A DNA stretch of 6,916 bases from Geobacter sp. GTDB lineage: Bacteria > Desulfobacterota > Desulfuromonadia > Geobacterales > Pseudopelobacteraceae. This document shows, in pieces, positions 1 through 6,615 of the stretch. The notes under the pieces were generated by a model. It saw only the letters and a program-made list of their open reading frames with translations. It ran no database searches and was not told the origin of the DNA. The position numbers were made by a program, and so were the translations under genes. The stretch lies in NCBI GenBank assembly GCA_027346925.1, contig DAIERH010000122.1:1-6916 (forward strand). The letters are read 5' to 3'. Each line of letters starts with the position of its first letter. The first letter of the stretch is position 1.

Positions 1-1001
1 CGAAGGTGAAAGAGATACAAGACAGCCTGAGCCAGGACGAGACGTTGCTCGAATATTACGGCTCAGACCGCGAATGGTATGTTTTCGCCATAACACGCAC
101 TGGCGTCCGGGGCAAGCGCATTCCTCTACCGGACATCGCAGCCAAGGTACAGGCGTTCCGGGAGCAACTTGCCGATCCGCGCATAACCGGCTACCAACGG
201 CAGTCCCGGGAATTGTACGACCACCTGGTCGCACCGGTGGCAGGTGTGCTCACCGAAAAGATCGTGGTCGTCCCGCACGGGGTGCTGCACTATCTTCCAT
301 TCAATGCGTTGCAGGACGCCGACGGCTCCTACCTTATCGATAACCACACCCTGAGGATGCTTCCGGCAGCCGGAATAACGAAGTACCTGAAACCGGCAAG
401 CGGTCCCTGGTCCATGCCGGCCCTGATTCTCGGCAATCCGGAGCGTAACGACCGTCGCCTCGCCCTGCAGCATGCCGAGGAAGAGGCCCTGGCAATTGCA
501 CGGCTTCTACCGGGGGCTACCGTACTGTTGGGAAACGAGGCAACGTCTTCCGCCATCACGAGGAACGAAGAGCGGTTCAGGCTTCTGCACATAGCGGCGC
601 ATGGACTGTTCGATGCCCAAAACCCGCTGAATTCGGCGCTGCTCCTTGCTACGGAGCCGGGCAATGACGGGCTGCTTCGCGCCTCCGACCTCTACCGCAT
701 GCGTCTGAACACCGAGCTTGTCACCTTGAGCGCCTGTGAAACAGCGCTCAGTACCGTGGCCAAGGGGGACGATCTCCTGGGATTCACCAGGGGATTGCTC
801 TATGCCGGCGCCCGCAGCATTGTGGCCAGCCTCTGGAAGGTCGACGATCTGGCGACACGGGATCTGATGGTGGCGTTTTACGGAAATCTTTCCCACATGG
901 ACAAGGCAGAGGCCCTGGCCCGGGCGCAGCGAGACATCAGGAAAACCTATCCCCATCCGTTTTACTGGTCCCCGTTCCAGTTGACCGGCATGGCCCGGTG
1001 A
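1..1001 (+). CDS. CHAT domain protein, C-terminal part (5' end outside window)
   Basis: This is a clan CD cysteine peptidase domain of the CHAT (caspase HetF-associated with TPRs) family. The reading frame starts at base 3 and is open to the window edge. The GTG at 6 is probably an internal Val, because the protein begins directly with the typical CHAT opening 'IQDSLSQDETLLEYYGSD', and CHAT domains usually follow TPR repeats. Counting from that GTG, the catalytic His is H199 in 'LLHIAAHG' and the catalytic Cys is C244 in 'LVTLSACET'. The usual following block 'GDDLLGFTRGLLYAGA' and 'IVASLWKVDD' is also present, so the dyad looks intact. The domain ends the protein at 331 residues. The next gene, a caspase-like lipoprotein, starts 21 nt downstream, so the two are probably co-transcribed. 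Substrate, cellular location and any N-terminal repeats cannot be seen here. Family assignment is firm; peptidase activity is inferred. Confidence 0.9.
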   Translation, partial: KVKEIQDSLSQDETLLEYYGSDREWYVFAITRTGVRGKRIPLPDIAAKVQAFREQLADPRITGYQRQSRELYDHLVAPVAGVLTEKIVVVPHGVLHYLPFNALQDADGSYLIDNHTLRMLPAAGITKYLKPASGPWSMPALILGNPERNDRRLALQHAEEEALAIARLLPGATVLLGNEATSSAITRNEERFRLLHIAAHGLFDAQNPLNSALLLATEPGNDGLLRASDLYRMRLNTELVTLSACETALSTVAKGDDLLGFTRGLLYAGARSIVASLWKVDDLATRDLMVAFYGNLSHMDKAEALARAQRDIRKTYPHPFYWSPFQLTGMAR

Positions 1002-1022
1002 GCCAGCCACCGTGAGGCAACC

Positions 1023-2297
1023 ATGAAGAAAAGCATTGCGACAATGGCGCAGAGCGTCTGGGCACTCTCCTGTCTGGCCTGCTGCCTGATCATGTCCGGC
1101 TGCTCCCCCCTGCTCGGTGCGGCGCGGAACGGCAACCTCCCCGAGGTTCGCCGGCTGCTCGACAGCGGTGCCGATGTCAACGAGAGCTTCCATGGCGAAA
1201 CAGCCCTCGTGTATGCCAGCATCCGGGGAAACACCGAGCTCGCGCGGCTCCTGCTGGATAGAGGTGCCGCGGTGAACGCCTCCATCGGCTACGGTCTGAC
1301 GCCCCTGGTGTATGCCGTGCAGCGCGGCCATGGCGACCTTGCCCGGCTGCTGATCGAGCGGGGCGCCGATGTCGAGGGTGCCAGGGCCAAGCTGGCGAGT
1401 CTCGGCCCAGAGGGGACGGCCGGCCTGGGTCTTCTGGAGCGGCTCGCCCGTAAACAGCAACCCGGCGCGCCGGCCGCTGACGGCACACATCACGTTCAAG
1501 ACGACGGCAATCGAAACGCCTCGCCGCCCCCAAGTCCTCCCTCAAATCCGATTCCGGCGTTGGCCCCTCCCGATGCCGATGCCGTGGCTGTCATCATCGG
1601 CATCGAGAAGTACCAGGCGCTCCCGCCCGCCGGTTTCGCCCGCAACGATGCCGCATTGGTACGTGACTACCTCAGGGCCATGGGCTACCAGGACCGCAAC
1701 ATCGAGTTGCTGTCGGACGAGCGGGCCACCTTTTCCGGCATCCGCAAGGCTCTCGAAAGCTGGCTTCCCAACCGGGCGAACGGTAAAAGCCGGGTGATCG
1801 TGTACTATGCCGGCCACGGAGCCCCCGACCCGGCTACCGGCGAGGCGTACATCGTCCCCTATGACGGAGATCCGGGCTACCTGCCGGACACCGGCTATCC
1901 CCTCAAACGCCTGTATGAAAAACTGGAAAACGTACCCTCGCGTCAGGTGGTGCTGCTGATTGACGCCTGCTTCTCAGGGGCGGGAGGGCGGGGGGTGCTG
2001 GCCGCCGGGGCGCGCTCCCTGGTCCGGGTTGCGAAGGCGGCTCCCACAAGCAACCGGATCGCCGTCATAACCTCCACCCAAGGAACCCAAATCAGCACTT
2101 CCTCACCGGAGAGACACCATGGCATCTTTACCTATTATCTGGTAAAAGCCTTCGGGGAGGGCAAACGAAGCGTGGTGGACGTGTATGATTACCTGGCACC
2201 AAAGGTTGAGGATGAGGCAAAACGGATGAACGTTGAACAGACGCCGTCCCTCAGTCCGGAGAGATCCGGCATCACGGGACAATTGGCGTTCTGGTAG
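1023..2297 (+). CDS. Ankyrin-repeat, caspase-like (peptidase C14) lipoprotein, paralogue 1
   Basis: This 424-aa protein has a lipoprotein signal peptide (MKKS..., hydrophobic stretch, lipobox MSGC with C27). Ser at +2 does not suggest inner-membrane retention. Three ankyrin repeats follow at about 29-56, 58-90 and 91-120, each with the 'LLxxGADVN' type hairpin. After them come a short conserved junction (about 121-143) and a Pro-rich linker (about 148-184, including PPPSPPSNP). The caspase-like domain spans 187-424, starting 'AVAVIIGIEKY'. The catalytic His is H265 in 'YYAGHG' and the Cys is C316 in 'LLIDACFSG'. In metacaspases the Asp two residues before Cys lines the S1 pocket, so cleavage after Arg/Lys is a reasonable inference. 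Unlike its downstream paralogue, it has no EF-hand-like loop near the C-terminus. The start is supported by GTGAGG at 1012-1017, 5 nt before ATG. Probable role: envelope-anchored peptidase or signalling protein; targets unknown. Confidence 0.92.
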   Translation: MKKSIATMAQSVWALSCLACCLIMSGCSPLLGAARNGNLPEVRRLLDSGADVNESFHGETALVYASIRGNTELARLLLDRGAAVNASIGYGLTPLVYAVQRGHGDLARLLIERGADVEGARAKLASLGPEGTAGLGLLERLARKQQPGAPAADGTHHVQDDGNRNASPPPSPPSNPIPALAPPDADAVAVIIGIEKYQALPPAGFARNDAALVRDYLRAMGYQDRNIELLSDERATFSGIRKALESWLPNRANGKSRVIVYYAGHGAPDPATGEAYIVPYDGDPGYLPDTGYPLKRLYEKLENVPSRQVVLLIDACFSGAGGRGVLAAGARSLVRVAKAAPTSNRIAVITSTQGTQISTSSPERHHGIFTYYLVKAFGEGKRSVVDVYDYLAPKVEDEAKRMNVEQTPSLSPERSGITGQLAFW

Positions 2298-2377
2298 GGG
2301 TGGCGCGCCGTGCCGTTGCGGGGAGTGATGCGCCACGGCAGGGCCGAGAAACGGTTTTTACTTCAGGAGGATATGTC
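2298..2377 (+). other. 80-nt intergenic leader with GC-rich inverted repeat and T5 tract
   Basis: This is the longest gap inside the four-gene cluster. GCCGTG at 2307-2312 can pair with CACGGC at 2334-2339, or TGGCG at 2301-2305 with CGCCA at 2331-2335. A weak CCG-agaaa-CGG stem-loop (2344-2354) is followed directly by TTTTT (2355-2359), just before the Shine-Dalgarno site of the next gene. It could act as an attenuator or mRNA-processing element, but the terminal stem is only 3 bp and the evidence is weak. Confidence 0.25.
2365..2370 (+). promoter_or_regulatory. Ribosome binding site that fixes the start at 2378
   Basis: A perfect AGGAGG lies 7 nt before the ATG at 2378. The frame could also open at GTG 2300, but that position has no Shine-Dalgarno site and would put 26 extra residues in front of a normal lipoprotein signal peptide. 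Confidence 0.85.
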
Positions 2378-3718
2378 ATGATCGCCAGATTGTTGCCATT
2401 ACTCGTGCTCATCTCATCGTACCTGGTTTCAGGGTGCGCGGTCACCGGCGGCAGCCTGATATCCGCCGCCTATGATGGAGATGTGGTCGCAGTGAAACAC
2501 CTGCTCGACCAGGGTGCCAACGTAAACGAGCGGGGCGGCTGCGGGCTGTGGGACACGGGGGGCGATTCCGGCGCAACGCCGCTCCTCTGTGCCGCACATA
2601 GCGGTTCCCTGGAGACGGTACGGGAATTGATCGCCAGAGGGGCCGACGTGAATGCCAAGGCCAGCGGTATCGGTGCCTCTGGCAGCACCCCCCTTACCGC
2701 TGCCGCCTATTCACGCAATACCGCCATAGTGAAGCTCCTCATCGAGAAAGGGGCGGACCTGGATTACGCCATGGCGAAGATCAGGACCTACGACCCCGAT
2801 GGCTATAATCTATTGGACAAGTTCGCATCCGGCCCGAACCAGGCGGCACCCCGGCCTTCACGTGCCGCGTCGGCAGTGCCGCCCTCCCAGCGGCAAGCCG
2901 GCTCGGACGTTGACGACGGCATTCCGGGCGGCACGGCAGCCGGCAAATACGATATCGCCGTCGTGATCGGCAATGGGGACTACGCGACAACCGGCACCCC
3001 CAACGTCGACTTTGCGCTGCAGGACGCCCGGACCATGCGGGAGTACCTGATCAAGACCTTTGGCTACGATCCGGCCAACATCATCTACCTGGAAAACGCC
3101 ACCCTGACCAAACTGAACGAACTCCTCGGCACCTCGGACGACTACCGCGGCAAGCTGTACAAATGGGTCAAACCGGGGCAGAGCAGGATCTTTGTCTACT
3201 ATGTGGGCCACGGCGCGCCGGACCAGGAAACGGGAGAGGCCTATTTCGTGCCGGTTGATGCCAATCCTCAGTACATCCGGACCAGCGGCTACAAGCTCTC
3301 CACCTTCTACGAAAACCTCTCCAAGATTCCTGCGGCCAGGAAAATCGTGGTGATAGACGCCTGTTTCTCCGGCAGTTCTGCCAACGGGCAGTTGCTGAAA
3401 GGGGTGAGCGGCCTGGTGGCGCGACTGAAGGCCGAGCCGAAGTCGGAAACGGCCGCCGATCTGCTTCTCACCAGCGCCGGCATGAATCAGGTGGCCGGTT
3501 GGTACCCGGAAAAAGGGCACTCCCTGTTCACCTACTTCTTCCTGAAGGGGCTGCAGGGAGAGGCCGACGCCAACAGGGACGGCAAGATCACCATGGGAGA
3601 GATGAAGGCCTGGCTGAACGACCAGGTTCCCTACATGGCCCGGCGCCTGACCGGCAACGAACAGCAGCCCTTCATCAGCGGCGATGACTCGGCAATCCTG
3701 GCCGTTTATCGAAAATAA
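2378..3718 (+). CDS. Ankyrin-repeat, caspase-like (peptidase C14) lipoprotein with EF-hand-like loop, paralogue 2
   Basis: This 446-aa protein has a lipoprotein signal peptide (MIARLLPLLVLISSYLVSGC, lipobox VSGC, C20, Ala at +2). Three ankyrin repeats lie at about 26-54, 65-97 and 102-131. A Gly-rich insertion 'GGCGLWDTGGDS' separates the first two. A junction helix and a Pro/Ser/Ala-rich linker (about 153-188) follow. The caspase-like domain runs from about 190 to the end ('KYDIAVVIGNGDY'). The catalytic His is H278 in 'YYVGHG' and the Cys is C329 in 'VVIDACFSG'; the Asp at -2 suggests basic P1 preference, as in metacaspases. Near the C-terminus, 'DANRDGKITMGE' (397-408) matches the 12-residue EF-hand loop with D1, N3, D5, G6, I8 and E12, so calcium binding is plausible. 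It is clearly a paralogue of the upstream gene: 'GHGAPDxxTGEAYxVP' and 'DACFSG' are shared. The DUF4384 gene follows after 19 nt. Confidence 0.92.
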   Translation: MIARLLPLLVLISSYLVSGCAVTGGSLISAAYDGDVVAVKHLLDQGANVNERGGCGLWDTGGDSGATPLLCAAHSGSLETVRELIARGADVNAKASGIGASGSTPLTAAAYSRNTAIVKLLIEKGADLDYAMAKIRTYDPDGYNLLDKFASGPNQAAPRPSRAASAVPPSQRQAGSDVDDGIPGGTAAGKYDIAVVIGNGDYATTGTPNVDFALQDARTMREYLIKTFGYDPANIIYLENATLTKLNELLGTSDDYRGKLYKWVKPGQSRIFVYYVGHGAPDQETGEAYFVPVDANPQYIRTSGYKLSTFYENLSKIPAARKIVVIDACFSGSSANGQLLKGVSGLVARLKAEPKSETAADLLLTSAGMNQVAGWYPEKGHSLFTYFFLKGLQGEADANRDGKITMGEMKAWLNDQVPYMARRLTGNEQQPFISGDDSAILAVYRK

Positions 3719-3723
3719 GCCCC

Positions 3724-3728
3724 GAGGA
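3724..3728 (+). promoter_or_regulatory. Ribosome binding site that fixes the start at 3738
   Basis: GAGGA lies 9 nt before ATG 3738. The frame is open upstream to an ATG at 3684, inside the previous gene. That longer form would add 18 residues before a good signal peptide, so the later ATG is preferred. Confidence 0.7.
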
Positions 3729-3737
3729 ACTCTTGTC

Positions 3738-5189
3738 ATGCGAAATCCGATCGTGCCCGTGCTGCTTGTTTGCGTTACTCTGCTTAGCCTCTTCGCCCCC
3801 TCCCCTGCCCAGGCCCTGTTCGGCTTTGGTTCCGGCACGGAAGCAGCGACACCGGCTGCCTACGACACCCTGGCCGAGATGACCGACGCCATGGCCAGGG
3901 AGATGAAGGAAGGGCATGCCGGCATGGGTCTCAGGCTTTACCTGGACCGGGAGGATATCCGCGAAGACCGGGAGGTGCGTGACGTCCCCTTTGCTGGCAT
4001 GCTGGTCAACGAACTGGAACGGGCCCTGAGCAGGGTCGGATACACCTTCGAAGGACACAGCATCGATCAGGCCGACTATGCGCTCACGGTCAGCTACCAT
4101 CGCAGCTCCGGCGACGTAATCGTCTATCTCAAGCTCAATGGAACAAAAAACGATTCCTACCGCAACCTGAAAGGCATCTACCGGATAGCGCAGGACAAGC
4201 TGCCGGCGGACTGCTTTACGGAGACCCTGGACGCCAAGCTGGAGCGGCTGACCCGGAAGGTTGCCCGGGGCTGGCATCGCGCCGGTAGATTGTCGATTGC
4301 CGTAAACCCCGTGGTGGAGGCCCGCAAGAAGTATTCCAGCCCGTTTTCCGAATACGCCACCCGCAAGTTGAAGGCCTCGCTGTCGGACATGCCCGATTTC
4401 CGCATCATCGAGGACAAACCGTCCACGGCCAAGGCCGCCACCCGCTCCATAACCAAGGACACGTCCATTGCCGGCGCCGATGCCCTGCTGGCCGGGGCGG
4501 ATGCCGTGCTGGACGGTGTCTACCTGCGGGGCAGGGACACCGTCAGCATGTCGGTTTCCCTCAAGGACCGGACAGGGAGCATCCTGGCCGACGGCGAGGA
4601 AAACATACCGTCCGGGCTGATACCTTTCAGCCTTGACAACGATGCCGCGGAAACCCTGGCCCAAATCGCAGACACGGAGCATGAGCGGTCGGGAACGGTG
4701 CGCATCTCCACCGTCAAGGGGGGGAACTACCAGGTATTCCGCGAGGGAGAGACGGTCAGCTTCACCATCCAGGTTTCAAAACCGCTTTACGTCTACATCT
4801 ATGACATAAACCCCGACGGCGAGGTATCGCTTCTGTTCCCGAGACAGGGAGATCCGGAGCAGCCCAGGCAGCCGGGCATCATCTACACCATCCCCGAGAT
4901 GAACGATTCGTGGGAGATCAAGGTCGAGCCCCCCTTCGGCAAGGACGCCGTCAAGGTGTTTGCCAGCGACCGCAGGCTCCCCTTTCCGGCCATCAGCGAC
5001 AAGGTCGCCTCGCGCAGCTTTACCGGCGGCACCCGGGCGCTGGTCCGCGTGGACACGCTCCAGCAGGAGTTGGTCAGCCAGGAGCAGATCAACGGCCGCG
5101 ACCTGGTGGACTGGTACAAGGGGAGCGCCGCCAGGCTGGGGGTTCAACTGTACGAATCGACGGTGTACGTGGAAACACGGGCGAAATAG
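3738..5189 (+). CDS. Secreted protein with two FlgO/CsgG-like modules and C-terminal DUF4384
   Basis: This 483-aa protein has a type I signal peptide (MRNPIVPVLLVCVTLLSLF...SPAQA, likely cleaved after residue 26). The first module (about 42-160, 'YDTLAEMTDAMAREM...FAGMLVNELERALSRVGY...ADYALTVSY') resembles FlgO/CsgG-type envelope proteins. The second (about 182-310) repeats the pattern: 'LSIAVNPVVEARKKYSSPFSEYATRKLKASL', 'DFRIIED', 'ADALLAGADAVLDG', 'SVSLKDRTGSILA'. The C-terminal part (about 336-410) fits DUF4384: 'GETVSFTIQVSKPLYVYIYDINPDGEV', then LLFP, an IP motif, and 'VEPPFGKDAVKVFAS'. DUF4384 is known to occur fused to caspase-like domains in bacteria, so its position directly after two caspase lipoproteins suggests a partner or regulator in the same envelope system. 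No catalytic motif was recognised. DUF4384 is a confident call; the FlgO-like modules rest on pattern resemblance only. Confidence 0.85.
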   Translation: MRNPIVPVLLVCVTLLSLFAPSPAQALFGFGSGTEAATPAAYDTLAEMTDAMAREMKEGHAGMGLRLYLDREDIREDREVRDVPFAGMLVNELERALSRVGYTFEGHSIDQADYALTVSYHRSSGDVIVYLKLNGTKNDSYRNLKGIYRIAQDKLPADCFTETLDAKLERLTRKVARGWHRAGRLSIAVNPVVEARKKYSSPFSEYATRKLKASLSDMPDFRIIEDKPSTAKAATRSITKDTSIAGADALLAGADAVLDGVYLRGRDTVSMSVSLKDRTGSILADGEENIPSGLIPFSLDNDAAETLAQIADTEHERSGTVRISTVKGGNYQVFREGETVSFTIQVSKPLYVYIYDINPDGEVSLLFPRQGDPEQPRQPGIIYTIPEMNDSWEIKVEPPFGKDAVKVFASDRRLPFPAISDKVASRSFTGGTRALVRVDTLQQELVSQEQINGRDLVDWYKGSAARLGVQLYESTVYVETRAK

Positions 5190-5193
5190 CCCG
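5178..5193 (+). other. Small hairpin over the stop codon of the DUF4384 gene
   Basis: CGGGC (5178-5182) and GCCCG (5189-5193) form a 5-bp stem with a 6-nt loop containing most of the TAG stop. No T-tract follows, so it is not a convincing terminator and may be chance in GC-rich DNA. Confidence 0.2.
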
Positions 5194-5230
5194 CGAACAT
5201 TCCCGGGATCCACCAGAAATCAGCTACCAG

Positions 5231-5237
5231 AAGGAGG
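5231..5237 (+). promoter_or_regulatory. Ribosome binding site of pfkA
   Basis: AAGGAGG lies 7 nt before ATG 5245. It settles the pfkA start although the frame is open for 95 codons upstream. The resulting N-terminus, MKRLAILTSGGD, matches the family start. Confidence 0.9.
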
Positions 5238-5244
5238 CTTTACC

Positions 5245-6207
5245 ATGAAACGACTCGCAATCCTTACCAGCGGCGGCGACTGTTCCGGCATGAACGCCGT
5301 CATCCGTGCGGCGGCGCGTACCGCCATCGCCAACGAGGTGGAGATGATCGGCTATCGCAAGGGGTATGCCGGCCTGCTGAAGAACGACTACGTCATCCTG
5401 AACACCCGGTCGGTCTCGGGGGTGCTGCAACGGGGCGGCACCTTCCTGCAATCGGCCCGTTCCCAGGAGTTCCGCACCGAGGAGGGACGTAAGCGGGCCC
5501 TGGACAACCTGCTCAGGGAAAAGGTCGAGGGGCTGATCGTGATCGGCGGCGACGGCTCGCTGAACGGCGCCCTGGCGCTGGACCGGCTCGGCTTTCCGGT
5601 GATCGGCATCCCGGCCAGCATCGACAACGACATCCCCTACACCGACATGGCCCTTGGGGTGGACACGGCCCTCAACAACATCCTCTACGCCGTGGACTGC
5701 ATCAAGGACACCGCCAGCTCTCACGACCGGGCCTTCATCGTGGAGGTGATGGGGCGCAACTCCGGCTACCTGGCCTCAACCTCCGCCATCGCCACCGGGG
5801 CGGAATTCGCCATCGTACCCGAGGTGGAGTTCGACCTGTCCGAGATGTGCCACCAACTCAAACGGCGCTACGATGAGGGGCGCACCAATGCCCTGATCAT
5901 CATGGCCGAGGGTGCCGGACACGCCAAGGAGGTCGCCGACAGCATCAAGGACTGCGCCGGCTTCGAGACCCGGGTGACCGTACTGGGGCACTACCAGCGC
6001 GGCGGCGCGCCCACGGTCTTCGACCGCCTGCTGGGGAGCCGTTTCGGGCGCAAGGCGGTGGAACTGCTCCTCTCCGGCACCAAGGGGGTCATGATCGGCC
6101 TCTCGGCCAACTCCCTGACCACCACCCTGCTGGAAATGGTGGTCCAGGGCGGCCAGAAGAAGCTCAGCGAGGACCTGATGCGCATGGCCGACATCCTGGG
6201 AATCTGA
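5245..6207 (+). CDS. pfkA: ATP-dependent 6-phosphofructokinase
   Basis: The enzyme phosphorylates fructose 6-phosphate to fructose 1,6-bisphosphate, the committed step of glycolysis, in the cytosol. Its 320-aa length is that of E. coli PfkA. In E. coli numbering, which coincides here, the visible residues are: nucleotide-binding 'TSGGD' (8-12), R72 in 'SAR', 'GGDGS' 101-105, catalytic D127 and D129 in 'SIDNDI', R162, 'EVMGR' 167-171, E222, R243, H249 and R252 in 'GHYQRGG'. G104 rather than Asp, and no Lys at 124, point to ATP rather than pyrophosphate as donor. The usual 'PGTIDND' is 'PASIDND' here, so position 124 is Ala and the catalytic-loop Thr125 is Ser. The gene follows the DUF4384 gene by 55 nt with no clear terminator between, so read-through is possible, but a functional link to the peptidase cluster is not implied. 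Confidence 0.97.
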   Translation: MKRLAILTSGGDCSGMNAVIRAAARTAIANEVEMIGYRKGYAGLLKNDYVILNTRSVSGVLQRGGTFLQSARSQEFRTEEGRKRALDNLLREKVEGLIVIGGDGSLNGALALDRLGFPVIGIPASIDNDIPYTDMALGVDTALNNILYAVDCIKDTASSHDRAFIVEVMGRNSGYLASTSAIATGAEFAIVPEVEFDLSEMCHQLKRRYDEGRTNALIIMAEGAGHAKEVADSIKDCAGFETRVTVLGHYQRGGAPTVFDRLLGSRFGRKAVELLLSGTKGVMIGLSANSLTTTLLEMVVQGGQKKLSEDLMRMADILGI

Positions 6208-6218
6208 CCTGCTCCACG

Positions 6219-6235
6219 TGCACTTTCCCCGTGCA
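6219..6235 (+). other. Weak inverted repeat between pfkA and the membrane-protein gene
   Basis: TGCAC (6219-6223) and GTGCA (6231-6235) form a 5-bp stem with a 7-nt loop in the 57-nt gap after pfkA. No T-run follows, so termination here is unlikely and pfkA is probably co-transcribed with the next gene. Confidence 0.2.
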
Positions 6236-6264
6236 TCAGACACCGACCCCTACGTGAGGATGCG

Positions 6265-6615
6265 ATGACACGTCTTTTCCTGAAATGGGTGCTGAACTCC
6301 TTTGCCCTGTTTTTCGTGATGCAGCTGATCCCGGGCATCCAGATAGATCGGTTCCGCGACCTGCTGATCGGGACCCTGGTGATCGGGCTGTTGAACACGT
6401 TCCTGCGGCCCATCGTGATCCTTCTGACCCTGCCCGTGACGGTGGTGACCCTGGGGCTGTTCACCCTGGTGATCAACGGCTTGATGTTCTACCTGGCCGC
6501 CCACCTGGTGGAGGGATTCCACGTGGCCGGCTTCGGCACCGCCTTTGTGGCTGCCCTGCTGTTCAGCCTGATCAGTTTCACGCTGAACATGTTCTTCCGC
6601 ACGGACCGGGTGTAG
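6265..6615 (+). CDS. Phage holin 4_2 family (PF04020, YvlD-like) membrane protein
   Basis: This is a 116-aa integral membrane protein with four predicted hydrophobic helices at about 8-26, 32-53, 55-81 and 89-111. The family signature is clear: 'NTFLRPIVILLTLPVTVVTLGLFTLVIN' spans residues 44-71, with the R48-P49 pair and the LTLP and TLGLF motifs, followed by 'HLVEGFHVAGFGTAF'. Despite the family name, most members sit in ordinary bacterial chromosomes, and no phage gene is nearby here. The function is unknown; a role in inner-membrane homeostasis is a guess from the YvlD relatives. The start is supported by TGAGGA at 6255-6260, 4 nt before ATG. It lies 57 nt after pfkA, in the same direction and with no convincing terminator between them. 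Confidence 0.93.
   Translation: MTRLFLKWVLNSFALFFVMQLIPGIQIDRFRDLLIGTLVIGLLNTFLRPIVILLTLPVTVVTLGLFTLVINGLMFYLAAHLVEGFHVAGFGTAFVAALLFSLISFTLNMFFRTDRV

Noticed and set aside
507..1499. Minus-strand open frame of 330 codons opposite the CHAT and first caspase genes
   Set aside because: It spans two genes with strong family motifs on the + strand, has no recognisable domain, and is expected from third-position GC bias.
2300..2377. Upstream GTG start adding 26 residues to the second caspase lipoprotein
   Set aside because: There is no Shine-Dalgarno site, and the extension would bury the lipoprotein signal; ATG 2378 has a perfect AGGAGG.
2858..3838. Minus-strand open frame of 326 codons opposite the second caspase gene
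   Set aside because: Same reasoning: the + strand holds the catalytic motifs, and the translated minus frame is low-complexity in G, R, H and V with no family pattern.
3675..4682. Minus-strand open frame of 335 codons opposite the DUF4384 gene
   Set aside because: A shadow of the + strand gene; no plausible ribosome site or domain.
5245..6207. Pyrophosphate-dependent phosphofructokinase
   Set aside because: The GGDG motif (G104) and the absence of Lys at 124 argue for ATP as phosphate donor.
6265..6615. Prophage or lysis cassette suggested by the 'holin' family name
   Set aside because: PF04020 proteins are mostly chromosomal membrane proteins, and there is no endolysin, structural or integrase gene nearby.
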